From Asterias rubens (lineage: Eukaryota; Echinodermata; Asteroidea; Forcipulatida; Asteriidae): a stretch of DNA of 64,000 nt. How positions within the stretch are numbered: the first letter of the stretch is position 1; the number at the start of each line of letters is the position of its first letter. Location of the stretch: NCBI RefSeq assembly GCF_902459465.1, contig NC_047075.1, forward strand, positions 12,393,119-12,457,118, read 5' to 3'. Below are positions 23,929 through 35,400 of the stretch, piece by piece. Both the position numbers and the translations under genes were made by a program. The notes under the pieces were generated by a model. It was not told the origin of the DNA and made no database searches. It saw only the letters and a list, made by a program, of their open reading frames with translations.

Positions 23929-26900
23929 TATATTAGGCTACTCTACAATTACATCGTTTTTTAATGATCAGGAAACAAACATTCATGACCCCAGAGTGTA
24001 GAATGGGGTAGCTGTGTAGCAGTGTTCTTGTATTTATTCCAGCCATTTAAGTTTTTATTTTGTAATTGACTAATAACATTATTATAAATTTGTGAATGTG
24101 ATGGTAGTCTCTTGAATAATTTATTGTAATGTTTTGATAAACCAGGTCAACCAATAATCAATCAAGATGGAGGGTTTGTTTTTAATTTGGCCTCTAGTAT
24201 TAAAATCTGCACAGATCACATGGGTTTATTACGATGCTTTTGTCTATTTCATTTGTGTACCACAGATCAGACCGATGGGTTCAGTCTACGAGAAGATCAG
24301 ATCTGCGGAACAAGTCACCCAAATACTTGTACAATAATTGTCGAATCTGCTCAATGCATTTTGAGCCATCCCAGATTCTGTGTACTGGTTAGACTGGTTT
24401 GGAATGCGGTCCCTACAATTTTCAACATACCAAATCACCAAAGAAGGTGACTTTGAAAGCGGAAACTACCCAGCAGACATGTCTCCATAAAAGATCTAAG
24501 AAGAGTAAACAGGTACTGTTTGTTGAACCTGCTTAGTTGAATATTTTAACTTTTTCTTTTCCAAAGGTGTGAACTACATGGTAAAGTAAATTACTTATGG
24601 GAAAAATTGATGCTGACAGAATTTAAAGATGATTGGTGTGATCATCGCGTTTGAAGTTCCTATTACGGCTGTCACCCCACAAAGCTATTGTTTATTAGCT
24701 ATTCAGAAATAATAATGATGCTTGCCCAGGTGACACGTAAAGGAGGAAAAAATGAGTGAAGTATTGTATTTGTTGATTTTAAACAAGCTTTTTAATTGTT
24801 TATCATAACAGTTGAAATGATTAGCTTCTGGAGGAGAACACAGTGGGGTAAAAGCAGCCACACCTAGCAAAGAGAGACAATGTACAGCACAAAGTACCAC
24901 AAACCAGACACCTCAAGACCTATTGGACATACAGACCAAGATCTGAGTAGACCAATCAGCTCATTGTATTAATAAACCAGGTAAAGATAACTGCAATGAT
25001 ATCCATATACCACATTCAATCCAGTAGGCCCTTTTGCTAGGAAATGCCCACTTCATTCCTGTACATAACAATTACAAACAAAACTACTGCCTTTTGTTTG
25101 TATTTAAGTCATACTGAGGTGCTTTGATACCTGGATTTGCATTTCCATAATCTCAGCCAGTTGTTCATTCCATTTTTTCTTACATAAGTGGAAGATGTAA
25201 AGCTGGTCCAGATACTGCAAGAGAGAATGCTGGTCAACGTACAAAACCCAAAGTGTCCACACACCGAGTAAAGATTCACAGACTAAAGGGGAAGATCAAA
25301 ACGCTTACAGCATCCTTAGAGAAGCTTCCAAGTCTGGATCAATCACCAACATTATCAAGAATGCGAGTAGATACCTGGACACACGCACTTTAGATTTCTT
25401 TGCTAGCCAGCTTAGAATAGGTAAGCAGCGTTTGAAGGGGCAGACGATACACAAACAAGGATAAACTCTTTGCCTTTGCCCTTCACTACCAAAGTCCGAG
25501 TGCTTACAGGTTTTGCCGCAAAATTTTTGCTTTGCCATGTGAGAGATCTCTTCGAAGATGGCTGGAAAAAGTGAGAGTACAGCCTGGCTTTAATAACACA
25601 AGCTTTGAAATATTGCAGCGAAAGGCTAAAACTATGTCCGAAAGAGATAAAGTTTGCGTACTAACACTAGATGAAATGAGTCTTAAGTCAGGGCTGTACT
25701 ATGATTTGCAAAAGGACATCATTGAAGGAATGGAAGATTTTGGCTCTCTTGGCAAGTCCAAAAATTTGGCGACTCAAGCACTTGTGTTCATGGTACGAGG
25801 CCTTGCATGTAAGTGGAAGCAAACAGTGGGTTATTTCTTGGCTAATGCAGCTACACCTGGCAGTAAACAAAAGGTTCTCTTACTTGAATGCATTGAGAAA
25901 ATAGAAGAGGCAGGCTTCACTGTAAAGGTAGTCATTGGGGATCAGGGATCAAACAATCGAAAAATGTTTCGTATGATGGGTGTGAGTGCGGACAAGCCAT
26001 TCATTGAGAGAAAGACAAGTGAAGGTAATGTCCAGAAGGTATATTGCATGTTTGATCCACCTCATCTGTTAAAGAGTGTCCGCAACAACTTGAAACAGCA
26101 CATTTTTGTAGTTGATGGACACGAAGTTAATTGGAATTACATTGTTGAGTTTTACAATCATGATTCCAAGTTGCCTCTCAGAACGGCACCCAAGCTGACA
26201 GCCAAACATATAGAGCTCCCACCATTCACAAAAATGAGGGTTTGCCTTGCTTCCCAGGTCTTGAGCCATAGCGTTGCATCTGGGATACTAACCTACTCTT
26301 CACTTGGTAAATTACCATCAGAAGCAGTGTATACTGCTGAGTTTCTAGAGCGGATGGACAAACTGTTTGATTCCTTTAATTCAAGAAAGTTGAGGGAAAC
26401 TAAAACATACAGAGCAGCAGCAACACCAAGCTCATGTTAGCTTCTGGAAAGATTGTATTGAATGGATAAAGAAATGGAAAGTAAAAGACGGGTCTACAGA
26501 CAAAATTGCTTGCTTTCAGGGATGGGTAACCACTATCACAGCTGTTGTCCAATTGTTTAATGAGTTGACCACTGGGGACCAGTTCTCATTTCTCCTGACA
26601 AACAGGCTTAACCAAGATTGTTTGGAGAATCTATTCTCGATTCTCAGAAGCAGGGGAGGGCATAGAGATAACCCCACAGCAAATGAGTTTAGAGCAGCTT
26701 TGAAACAAGTAATGTGTAGTAAAATGATGGCCCCTCTGGGAAATCAAAATTGCGAATCAGACAGTGATAGTTTTCTGGACTTGACAGCTTCTTTCAAATC
26801 ACAGGGAAATTCTGGAACCTCTGAGGGGTCTACAGAAACAAATGATGACCATTTCAACCATATCTGTGATAACTTGGATAAAATGATAGACCAGCCTCAA

Positions 26901-28179
26901 AACAATGTAATAGTGTATGTGGCTGGTTATCTGGCCAAGCAGATACTTGCCAAGCATAAAAATTGTGAGACTTGTAAAAATGCATTGTTGAAAAATGCTG
27001 CATTCATGGAATATCCATCTGAACTACTATTAAATTATAAGGCCTACTGTATTGAGGAATCGGATTTTGGTGGTATAACTGTTCCTAGTGACAATTTTCT
27101 GACTTTGTTGTTGTATGTGAGAAAGTGTTTGTCAAATGTTTTAATGATTATTTCCACATCAATGCCATCGGCAAAAGGATTGTAGAAAGAATCCATATTG
27201 GTTTGACCAATAATAACCTTCATCTTGATTTGTGCAGTAGTGAAAGGGTAACATCGTTCATCTCATTTTTTGTGAGATTTAGGTTGCATGCTGCAGTGAA
27301 GTTTTATAACAAGAGCTTGTTTAACAAGAAAGTTGTGGACAGTGAAAAGAAAGTGAAAAGGAAGAGTAGAAAGTTGGTAAAAATTTCTCATCTGTAATTC
27401 CTGTGGTCTGTAATCGACAATGACTGACAAGGCTAGTAGTGTGTGTGTGGGGGGGGGGGCAAGCGGGACAAATACATAATTTGGAGGGCGCTTTTTATGT
27501 ATCAAACTATTCATTTGTTCATTTGTTCGATCTCATTTGGGATCAAGAAGGGTGCTGAGCAGAGGGGCTCTGTTGATTAAAAGAAAGTAATAATGACTTA
27601 ATATATTTTTTATATATGTTAATTAAATTATATAAACATTAATTAAATTAATATATAATATAGTTATGTTACAAAGATTGGTAAAAAAGCGGAACAAAGA
27701 CATAATTTGGAGTGGGCTGTTTAATGTAGCAAACCAACCCTACTCATCATTAAAATGTGATATTTGTATACCTACTAATTCATGTATTTATTGTTTACAA
27801 ACAGAGTTGTGAATCTTGGTCGAATTGCATGGCTCTGCTCACTGCGTAGAAATCTGCATAAGCCCAGAGTCATGGATTTGGTCCCAGCTGGTCATTAATT
27901 GAACCTTGTTATTGTCTGTAGCAACTTGCAAGTGATTATTAAAAATGATTGATACACAGGATACAATGTCATACTTTTGCACTTTATTGGTTTAATTAAA
28001 AGATCCAAGTATTCAGTATCCCCATTTTACCACATTTACTATGAAATTAAAAGCTTTTTCAAAACTACCTCAAATAATAGTGGTATAACGGTCAAAAATA
28101 AAATAAGACTAATTGGAATGAAAGATTACCACTTGTAGAAAATTATGCAGAAAAACTCTATCGACCAAGAAACACTCTT

Positions 28180-28295
28180 TTGAATTCTTAAGAAAAAAAC
28201 CTTTTAAATCCCTAATAAACACACTTTAAAATCCTTAAGAAACACCCTTTTAAATCCTTAAGAAACGCCCTTTTAAATCTAAGAAATCTTATTCT
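28180..28295. repeat. Short tandem repeat, unit about 25 bp, near the P element right end
   Basis: AAACACCCTTTTAAATCCTT followed by AAG recurs about four times with small changes. It lies 150-270 bases inside the right TIR. Subterminal repeats in P-like elements can be transposase sites, but that is conjecture here. Confidence 0.6.
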
Positions 28296-28450
28296 TTTAA
28301 CGCAAATTTGCCATGACCATCCTATTTATTTCTATACTGCGCTGAACGTCGCCTGCTTCGTTTTACTTGCCCACCGAGTGATGGCGCCCTTCCCCACGTT
28401 CCAATTGTGCCGAGTCATCGCGTTACAACGGCTGCGTGTAAAACAGCGCT

Positions 28451-28481
28451 AGTGTCCTATCTTCCTTTTATAGTATCTTTG
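28451..28481 (-). repeat. P element right terminal inverted repeat, 31 bp
   Basis: Exact complement of 16687-16717. The last base (G, 28481) is shared with the target duplication GGAGAAAC. Confidence 0.9.
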
Positions 28482-28488
28482 GAGAAAC

Positions 28489-28860
28489 TCAAACACTTAG
28501 CCGTAAAACGATCTTTAATTCTCTGGATAAGGGACTTTTCCTCAGCAAGAGTCCAAAAGGTTAAAGTCAACACATTCTTTCAGACCCTATTTTGTAACAC
28601 TGGTTTACCTCAGGGCTGTGTCATTTCGCCCATACTGTTTATCATTTTACACAAATGAATGTACATCCAACCTCAGTTCAGTGACAGTATTTAAATATGC
28701 CGATGACACAGTGATTCTTGGACTCATAAACAACCAGCAAGAGGGGAAAATAGGAAAGCGATACAGAACTTTAGCCAGTGATGTAATGATAACGTTCTCA
28801 TACTGAATCCTCAAAAAACAAAAGAGATTGTGTTTGATTTGAGACATTTTAAGAGAGGTG
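28489..28860 (+). pseudogene. LINE reverse transcriptase, C-terminal part (split gene, second half)
   Basis: The frame resumes the enzyme begun at 16060. 'KHLAVKRSLILWIRDFSSARVQKV' is followed by the 'GLPQGCVISPILF' block and the catalytic 'FKYADDT' box (about 28695). A frame change near 28750 then leads to 'LILNPQKTKEIVFDLR', the typical post-YADD segment of Rex1/CR1-type elements. The join at the P-element target site is in frame (Leu-Glu-Lys-Leu-Lys). The rest of the ORF is lost where the satellite array begins. The copy is dead. Confidence 0.85.
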
Positions 28861-28869
28861 AACCTTCAG

Positions 28870-30195
28870 CAAATAGTATACCCAGTAAACAGACACCAAA
28901 AAATCACCAGTTTTGACCAGTGACTTTCAGGTGTTTTCTAGGTATGGAGTTTGTTGAACCAGCATTTCACGTTACAAACACGTAATTCTTGTTAGATCTG
29001 GAGAATACCTAATTTTCACTTTCTTTTCAAACGTTTAAATCACCAAATTATGACGTGAACAAAGTGACGTTCTTCCAGGAGGTGGAAGAAACTAGTGAAA
29101 ATCGCGTTATATTTAAGTTTTTTGATCTTCTGTATTTCACGCGAGTGAAACACGTGATTTATTGGTATCAACAAAAGGAGATTATTTTGTTCCCAACATA
29201 CCAACTGTTCTCGTTTCAAAATCACCTCCTTAACTAGTGAAGATTACGTTATTTTAACTTACAGCACACTGGGGTATTTCACGAGTGTATAACACGTGAA
29301 TGTTCGGTGACGGAAGAAGTTATTATCCCGTGAACTACCAGTATCTCTGGTTTTGTAATTACTTAAAATGACCAGTGAAAATTACGTCTCCTTCACTGCA
29401 AATTTACTTAGTAAACTCACCGATTTAAATAACGTGATTAATTAGTGTAAAAATGAGGTAGTAATTTAGTTGATGAAACACCAATAGTTCTCGTCTTACA
29501 GAAACTACAAAATCACTAGGTAAGACTACGTGATTTCACTAAATGCACACCAACACATCATACGGGTGCAAAACACGTGATTATTTAGTGTCAAAATGAG
29601 GTGATAATTTTGTTGATGAAACACCAATAATTCTCGTCCTACAGAAACTACAAAATCACCAGTTAAGATTACGTGATATTCACTAAATGCACAACAACAC
29701 ATCCTACGGATTTTACAGATATGATTATTTTAAGTGTCAAAATGAGGTGATAAAGAAGTTGTTGAAACACCATTAAATCTCGTCTTAAAAAAAAAACACT
29801 ACAAAATCACTAGTAAATTACGTGATTTTCACTAAATGCACACCAACGCATCTTTACTGGTGTAAAACACGTGATTATTAAGTCTCAAAATGAGGTGATA
29901 AACTAGTAATTGATGCACCACCAATAATTCTAGTCTTACAGAAACTACAAAATCACTAGTTAAGATTACGTGGTTTTCACTAAATGTACACCAACACATC
30001 ACACGGGTAATGAACACGTGGTTAATTAGTGTAAAAATGAAGTGCTAATTAATAAGTTGATGAAACGCCAATAATTCTAGGTTAACAAAATCACTGGGTT
30101 AGATTACGTGATTTTCACTAAATGCACACCAACTCATCTTACGGATGTAGAAAAAACGTGATTATTTAGTGTCAAAATGAGGTGATAATGTAGTC
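28870..30195. repeat. Satellite array, unit about 145-150 bp, 5-6 clear copies
   Basis: From about 29380 each unit holds 'aaacaccaataattct.gtcttacagaaactacaaaatcac' then 'gattacgtgattttcactaaatgcacacca' and 'aaaacacgtgattattta'. Starts are near 29471, 29615, 29759, 29911 and 30059, so the period drifts between 144 and 152. Copies left of 29380 are more diverged, keeping mainly the AACACGTGATT core and AAATCACC words. No coding is present. Confidence 0.8.
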
Positions 30196-30744
30196 CACCA
30201 TACTTGAGAAACATCTTTAAATTAGGACAACAGTCTCCCGATGTTCACGTTCACGTTTTTGCAGCTAACCCTCCCTATACTGTAGTGTGCTGTGTACTAC
30301 GGTATCCACCAGGTTCCCACAACGTTCGATCGAGATGTCCCCTCTGTATTATGTTGTGTGGATCAGACATTCCGCACGCTGTATACCATACGTAAGAAAG
30401 CTTGACTAGACTCCAACTCCGAACCGGTGTTCATGAGCCGGGTGAATTGCTGTACACAGCATGGCATGCGTCCACGGATTTATGTGCTATACACAGCCTT
30501 GGATTTAGGCTACTTGCATCGACAACTTTGGCCGATAGAGAATGCGGGGGCAAGGTTCGATTGGATCTTTGTTCTTCGTACTGTACTGCATTTCTGTGAA
30601 CTTCACTTCCATTGTTTTTCACTATTTGAAACTTGTGTGCATTATTTCCTTGGCCGTCCTCCAATTATGTGGGCTAGTGAAAAAATTCCATCCCCAAATT
30701 TAATTGACAGAAAATAAAAATAAAAAATTGTTGAATTTTTGACA

Positions 30745-31430
30745 TTTTGGTCCTTTGCTTGTAAAATGTTAACGCAACAATAGAATCGTCCCAATTTTTG
30801 TCTAAGATCTCGCGTCAACTATCTGAACTCAGTCTGAAAAGCTTATTTCCATAATCAAATTTAAAAAACAGTTTTCTAAAAAAAATGTTGAATTTTGACA
30901 TACAGGTAGTGCTCAAGTACAAATGCGGAGCCTTTTTGCTTGTAAAAATGTTAACGCAACAAATATATCGTCCCACATTTTTAATGAGATGTCGCGTCAA
31001 CTATCTGAACTCAGTCTGAAAAGCTAATTGCCATTAACAAAATTGAAAAAGAGTTATCTGAAAAATGGTTGAATTTTGAAATTTTGTGGTCAATTCTGGA
31101 AACTTTATAGCCTTTTGCCTGTAAAATGTAAACGCAACAAAAGAATCGTACCAAACTTTGTATGAGATGTCACGTCAACCTATCTGAACTCAGTCTGAAT
31201 AGCTATTTGCCATTAACAAAATTTAATAAGAGTTATCTCAAAAAATGTTGAATTTTGACATTTTGTGTCAATTCTGGAAACTCTAAATACAAATGTAGAG
31301 CCTTTTTGCTTGTAAAAATGTTAACGCAACAAAAGAATCGTCCCTAATTTTGTTTGAGTATCTTAACTCAGTCTGAAACGCATACTTCCAGAAACAAAAT
31401 TGGAAAAATGTTATCTCAAAATCTGGTCAA
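30745..31430. repeat. Tandem repeat, unit about 180-190 bp, four copies
   Basis: 'cttgtaaaa.tgttaacgcaacaa' recurs near 30760, 30940, 31120 and 31308. Each is followed by 'atcgtcccaaattttt', 'atctcgcgtcaactatctgaactcagtctgaaaagc' and 'ttgaattttgacatttt'. A fifth partial copy reaches 31430. It is non-coding. Confidence 0.8.
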
Positions 31431-31439
31431 TCAAGGATC

Positions 31440-31865
31440 AATCCTGGAAACATTTTATGGAAAGATCTATCACTTTGGGTCAAATTTTGTGAAAATTTAA
31501 AAATGCCAAATTTTGCCTTATTTGAAGTTTTGACCTTAAAATGAGTCGTTAGACTCCACATAAAGGTGTTATTTGAATTATTTTTTTTCTCAAAAACTGC
31601 CTGGGTATATTTACCTTTCAAAAAAAGTTGTTTGAAACCAAAATATGCACCAATGAGGATGGGGAATGCAAAAACCATTGGTGTATTCAAAATGTACCCT
31701 TTTCAAAATAATCACACTTTTAGACTTCCTTTTGCTTATACATTTGTGTACAAGGTCAAAGTTTGTACGTTAATTACATAGGTTTGTAGTCTATCAATTG
31801 TGGTTAAATTTGACACAAATTTAGAAAATATTGATTTGACCTTTTTTGACCTTTTTACCCCAAAA
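31440..31865 (+). repeat. Long inverted repeat, left arm (partner 36940-37365)
   Basis: Segments such as GGTAAATATACCCAGGCAG, 'aaacaacttttttt', 'ttgcactccccatcctcac.ggtgcat' and 'tttgaccttgtacacaaatgtat' appear here and in reverse complement at 36940-37365. Divergence is about 15-20 percent by eye. The arms face each other over about 5 kb. This could be a DNA transposon with very long TIRs or two independent copies of one repeat in opposite directions. The palindrome-like GGATGCCAGCCATTAAC lies next to both, but on the inner side at left and the outer side at right, which fits independent copies better. Confidence 0.65.
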
Positions 31866-31983
31866 TTACCTTAAAATTCAAAATCAAGCAGGGCATCCAC
31901 CCTTATTGTCTTCCTGAGCCCATGATCCATACATCTAGCTTGGATGCCAGCCATTAACAAACTATGCCGTCCAAAGTGTAATT

Positions 31984-32379
31984 TCACACTTTGGCTGGCC
32001 ACATCATTTTAGCAACGAACTTCTCAACCTGTGTGTCAATATCTATGTAGCTATCATCATCTGTCAGTTCTTCATTTTCCTCATCATCACTTTCTGTATT
32101 GTACACTGTTTCCTGCGCTGCATCTGCCTTAGGTCCACATTGTTGACGTGAGGTTGGTTGTTTAACTTTATGGGCGTGTTTGGCCAGTATGTGCCTCTTA
32201 TAACTAGAGCAGTATGAAAATACCTCAGTACAGCCATCTTGGATACATTTTATTTTTTGTTTACTTCCAGAATTAAGGCCATGAATAAATTTAAGATGAC
32301 TAAATAAATGTTTCACTCCTCCCCTGACTTTAGCCAAACACTTAGAACAAGTATACTCCATTTTGACATGAACTACCAC
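31984..32379 (-). pseudogene. C2H2 zinc-finger N-terminal exon of a transposon-type gene
   Basis: From the inner ATG at 32361 the minus strand encodes 'MEYTCSKCLAKVRGG...HLKFIHG', a first finger-like C-x2-C...H-x4-H, then a second of the form C-x4-C-x12-H-x4-H ('CIQDGC...YKRHILAKH'). An acidic Asp/Glu-rich tail follows and the frame ends at 31984. Paired fingers of this kind start many repetitive genes of unknown function in fish and invertebrates. I do not recognise a named family. The frame starts inside the apparent donor side of the exon just upstream (32387-32496), so the two may belong to different transcripts or to a broken copy. Confidence 0.5.
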
Positions 32380-32386
32380 AACTTAC

Positions 32387-32496
32387 TTCTTCTCTCCAAC
32401 CATATAAGAACATTACTCTCACCCCAACTTTGGCAATCAGTTCCTCTATAGATTTCTCATCCAGCAGAGGGAGTGTCTGTACATCTATGTGCTGAT
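32387..32496 (-). pseudogene. SAM-like exon fragment
   Basis: The minus strand between an AG acceptor (complement at 32497-32498) and a GTAAGT donor (complement at 32381-32386) reads 'LPLLDEKSIEELIAKVG.RV.FLYGWREE'. This helix-rich pattern is like the SAM-type modules found in many transposon-derived vertebrate and invertebrate genes. The exon is short and no other exon of the gene is identified with confidence. Confidence 0.4.
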
Positions 32497-32499
32497 CTA

Positions 32500-35400
32500 A
32501 ACACACAAATAAATAAATAATTAATGCAGGAAAACACACAATTAAATTATACACTTTTTGTGTGTTTTCATTGCTCAAAAAAACTATTCATAACAGTTAT
32601 CCCACCATTAGCACCTATTACGGGCTTATGTACAAAGTTGGATAAATCAATAACATAAATTAAAAAGAGGAAGTGTGCTCTGACAACTTTGTCATTGATG
32701 GATAAATTCTCAAATAAATTAAGTACTGTGTATGTTGGCCTCAAAGTAATTTAGTTCCTAAATATGTAAAGGATCTTTGTTAGTAGATTTTCTCTTATGT
32801 TTATGAATTTGAAAAATCATTTCAACCAAACACATTGCCATGCTCAAACCGTTTATTTGACTTTTAACTAAACTCTGGTTAATGAACCATTTGCCAAAAG
32901 TTATGGCAATTGCATTTGGGTAATTGATAACCAACAAGTGAATAACACATTGGTTAAATAAGAATTGCCCAAATTTTAGTGTTAAATTCCCAGTAAAAGA
33001 TTAAATGTTAACCAACTTGTTATACAACATAGATTTTTTAGCTCAACTGTCAAGTTACTTTTACCCAAACTTTGGTTGTAAATCTCTGTGGTAGACTTAA
33101 ACTATGTTAATGGAAAGAACATGAACTTGTTGAAGAGCTAGACCCACTTGCTTTGTTTAATTCCGTATTCAAGTCTGCCAAACATGATTTAATTGTAAAC
33201 TAATCCGAATACAAGACGTGAGTACAAAACCCCCATCCCATCATGACAAGTTTCCCACACACTACTTGGTCTAAAACCATCATTATTGCATTATTTAAGC
33301 CAAATAATAAACGATTTAACAACCAAGTACTACCCCAGAGACACAATTAAAGCTTGGTTGGAGTGTAGGCCAATTTCCTTTCCTATTGTTAAAATGGTAC
33401 AATATATTTTTCCAAAAATATTCTATTTGTAAGGCTAATCAATGTCAAACATCAACACCTCCAATCAACAAGATGTATGTATTTTCTTATTATGATAGTC
33501 CTACTTTACAATACACCTAGACAAGTTCAAACGTGTTTGATTCCACTGTGTGTCAGTACCGAGTGTATACAGACAGTAGTGCAGTGAACATGAATTCAAC
33601 TACATGTAAACTGTATGAACTTATGTGCAACTTTCCAAAGCACATCTTCGTTTATCTTACGAGAAAATTAACCTTTGTAAACTGTGAACGATTTCTCACC
33701 TAGAAAGTGATATTTCAGCTACTCCCCATTCAGATAAATAGTCTTTTAAGGACTTCTGGGTTTCCATATGGACATCATTCCACGGCGCGGCCTGCTGATG
33801 TTGTTGTGGATTGAGCTGTCTGTGCACGTACTACACACAGCACACACACAAGCCCTGCTGCTGAAACCATCCCGCTTTCACCAAACTATTGGGCAGAAAG
33901 GCAGGCTAGGCGGCGAGGCCGAAATTGTTACCAAGAATGGGCGTTGTGGGACAATTATTTTGGTATCGTTGGGAAAGCTGTGGGCGGGGAGGGGGGTCTT
34001 CTGTTCTAGTGAAGGCCGTATCTTTTGCATTTATGGGTTGCTACTGTTGTTGTTTAGTTGTGTTTTTCCCTGAAATGATGTAATGTATCTTTAACTGCAT
34101 GTATACAAAGTTATCTTTAATTGCTTTGTGATGATCGTAAAAAAAAAATCATGCAGGGCCGGTTTCCTTCGGCAATATTGGAACGGTCTAATGTTGTAGC
34201 CAAAGAAGTAATATCTTAACCAATTTTTATATACACAACTTGTTACAACAGTCCAGTTAAAATTGCCCTAAAACTCTGGTAAAATCCATATTATCTATTT
34301 GTCCAAGTCATGCACTGTTAAGAGCTGGGCAAAACTTTTGTAATTTGTTCAACTATTGAGTAAACTTTAGAGTTGGTTAAGAAAAAAAAGTTACCAACGT
34401 TGAGTATAGTTTGAACAACAATTGTTGGATAAACATTGTCCAATTAATTTGTATTGTTTATTAGATTTATCCAACCACGACTAGCTGGGTAGAAATTGGA
34501 GAAACACTCCCGGCAGATGGGCATTATGGCGTGAATAGTGTGACGTTAACCATTTTGTTGTGAACTTTGTTATTGTGCGCACAAGCGCTCATTACCAAGT
34601 CATGAAAGTTCCAATGCGATGTCGATGATGGCTGACCCAAGTGTTGAGATTGCTGGAGGAGTGGTGTTAAAAACCATATTGCTATTTTTGCTCATGTTTT
34701 GTAATCCTGCATTTTAATGTTTTTCTTGACTGTACAGCGCTTTGAAACAGTGTTAAAGCGCTTTATAAATGCATTTTAAGTTAAGTAAGTTAAGTTAAGT
34801 TAAGTTAGCTCCCTAATGGACGTTTTCTGAGGTGAGAATTGAAAAATCTCTAAATTTAAAAGTACATGTTCTCATTATAATTTAGATCAAGAACGTGTGG
34901 GCCTGTTCGAAAACTCGGCTTGCCCTGTGAATGCATGGCCTACCGCATGTTATCCCAGTTTCAGGGACATCATCGACACACAACACACACACACGACGCC
35001 ACACGCAGAGCCATGCCTAGACCTTGTGTAGTAGTACAAGCCTTTATAACGTTCAATAGAGTCATTAGTTAACCCCTTATCATTAACTTTGATTGATTAT
35101 ATCCCTTGGTATAAAACATGTAGATGAACTTGGGTGAACATGTAATGTATAACAATTAAAACAGCATGGGTTTGGTAGGCCTCTTCTTCCCAAGGAATGG
35201 GAAAACTTTGTTAATTATCTCCAAAGATTTGGTATTTTCTCCTTAAAAAATGGGTAATCGGTTCTGATCTTCCAAAACGTTGAGTACATGCTCTTATCTT
35301 GCTCAACTGTTTGCTTACTGATCTTAAAAAGTTGGGTTACATGTTCCTGATCTCCCCAAGGGTTGGGTACATGTGCACTCCCAATTATATTCTCCCTATA

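Larger units (their letters stand above)
16871..27397 (+). pseudogene. THAP-domain P-element transposase (THAP9-like), frameshifted
   Basis: Exon 1 (16871-16962) starts at an ATG and encodes the first half of a THAP zinc finger (C-x4-C, 'HYYRFPKSKER'), ending at GTAAGG. Exon 2 starts after CACAG at 24266 and supplies the rest: 'DRWVQSTRRSDL', 'KYLYNN', the C-x2-H of 'CSMHF', and 'AVPTIFNIP'. The catalytic region (about 25188-27397) has 'AYRFCRKIFALP', 'LTLDEMSLKSG' (first Asp), 'VIGDQGSNNRKMF' (second Asp), 'FDPPHLLKSVRNNL' and 'NQDCLENLFSILRSRGG' (Glu). These are marks of P/THAP9 transposases. Single-base shifts are needed near 24360, 24430, 25320, 25440 (in a GGGG run), 26410 and 27118, so it is not translatable as it stands. 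Intron 1 contains the RAG1N-like transposon. Without it the intron is about 490 bases. Confidence 0.88.
16687..28481 (+). mobile_element. P-superfamily DNA transposon (THAP9-like), 31-bp TIRs
   Basis: A 31-base terminal inverted repeat beginning CAAAGATACTATAAAAGG lies at 16687-16717 and is repeated exactly as the complement at 28451-28481. Shorter matches extend about 100 bases inward (GAAGGGCGCC, GGGCAAGTAAAAC). GGAGAAAC is found on both sides (16679-16686 and 28481-28488). The right copy shares one G with the TIR, as if a G were lost from a run. P elements are known for 31-bp TIRs and 8-bp target duplications. The element carries a THAP-domain transposase. Without the nested element (17121-23928) it would be about 5 kb. 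It splits a LINE reverse transcriptase at 16678/28489. Confidence 0.9.

Noticed and set aside
16871..27397. Programmed frameshifting to explain the broken P transposase
   Set aside because: About six shifts at unrelated sequences and in both directions are needed. Decay or base-call error is simpler.
27836..27905. tRNA or SINE B-box-like sequence (GGATTTGGTCCC)
   Set aside because: No A box at the right spacing and no cloverleaf could be drawn.
16687..28489. 5-bp duplication AGAAA with ends starting CCAAAG for the P element
   Set aside because: It also parses, but P elements make 8-bp duplications and 31-bp TIRs. GGAGAAAC with one G missing fits that better. Kept as an alternative only.
28870..30195. 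CRISPR-like array
   Set aside because: The units are contiguous 145-150-bp satellites with no short direct repeat/spacer pattern, in a eukaryotic setting.
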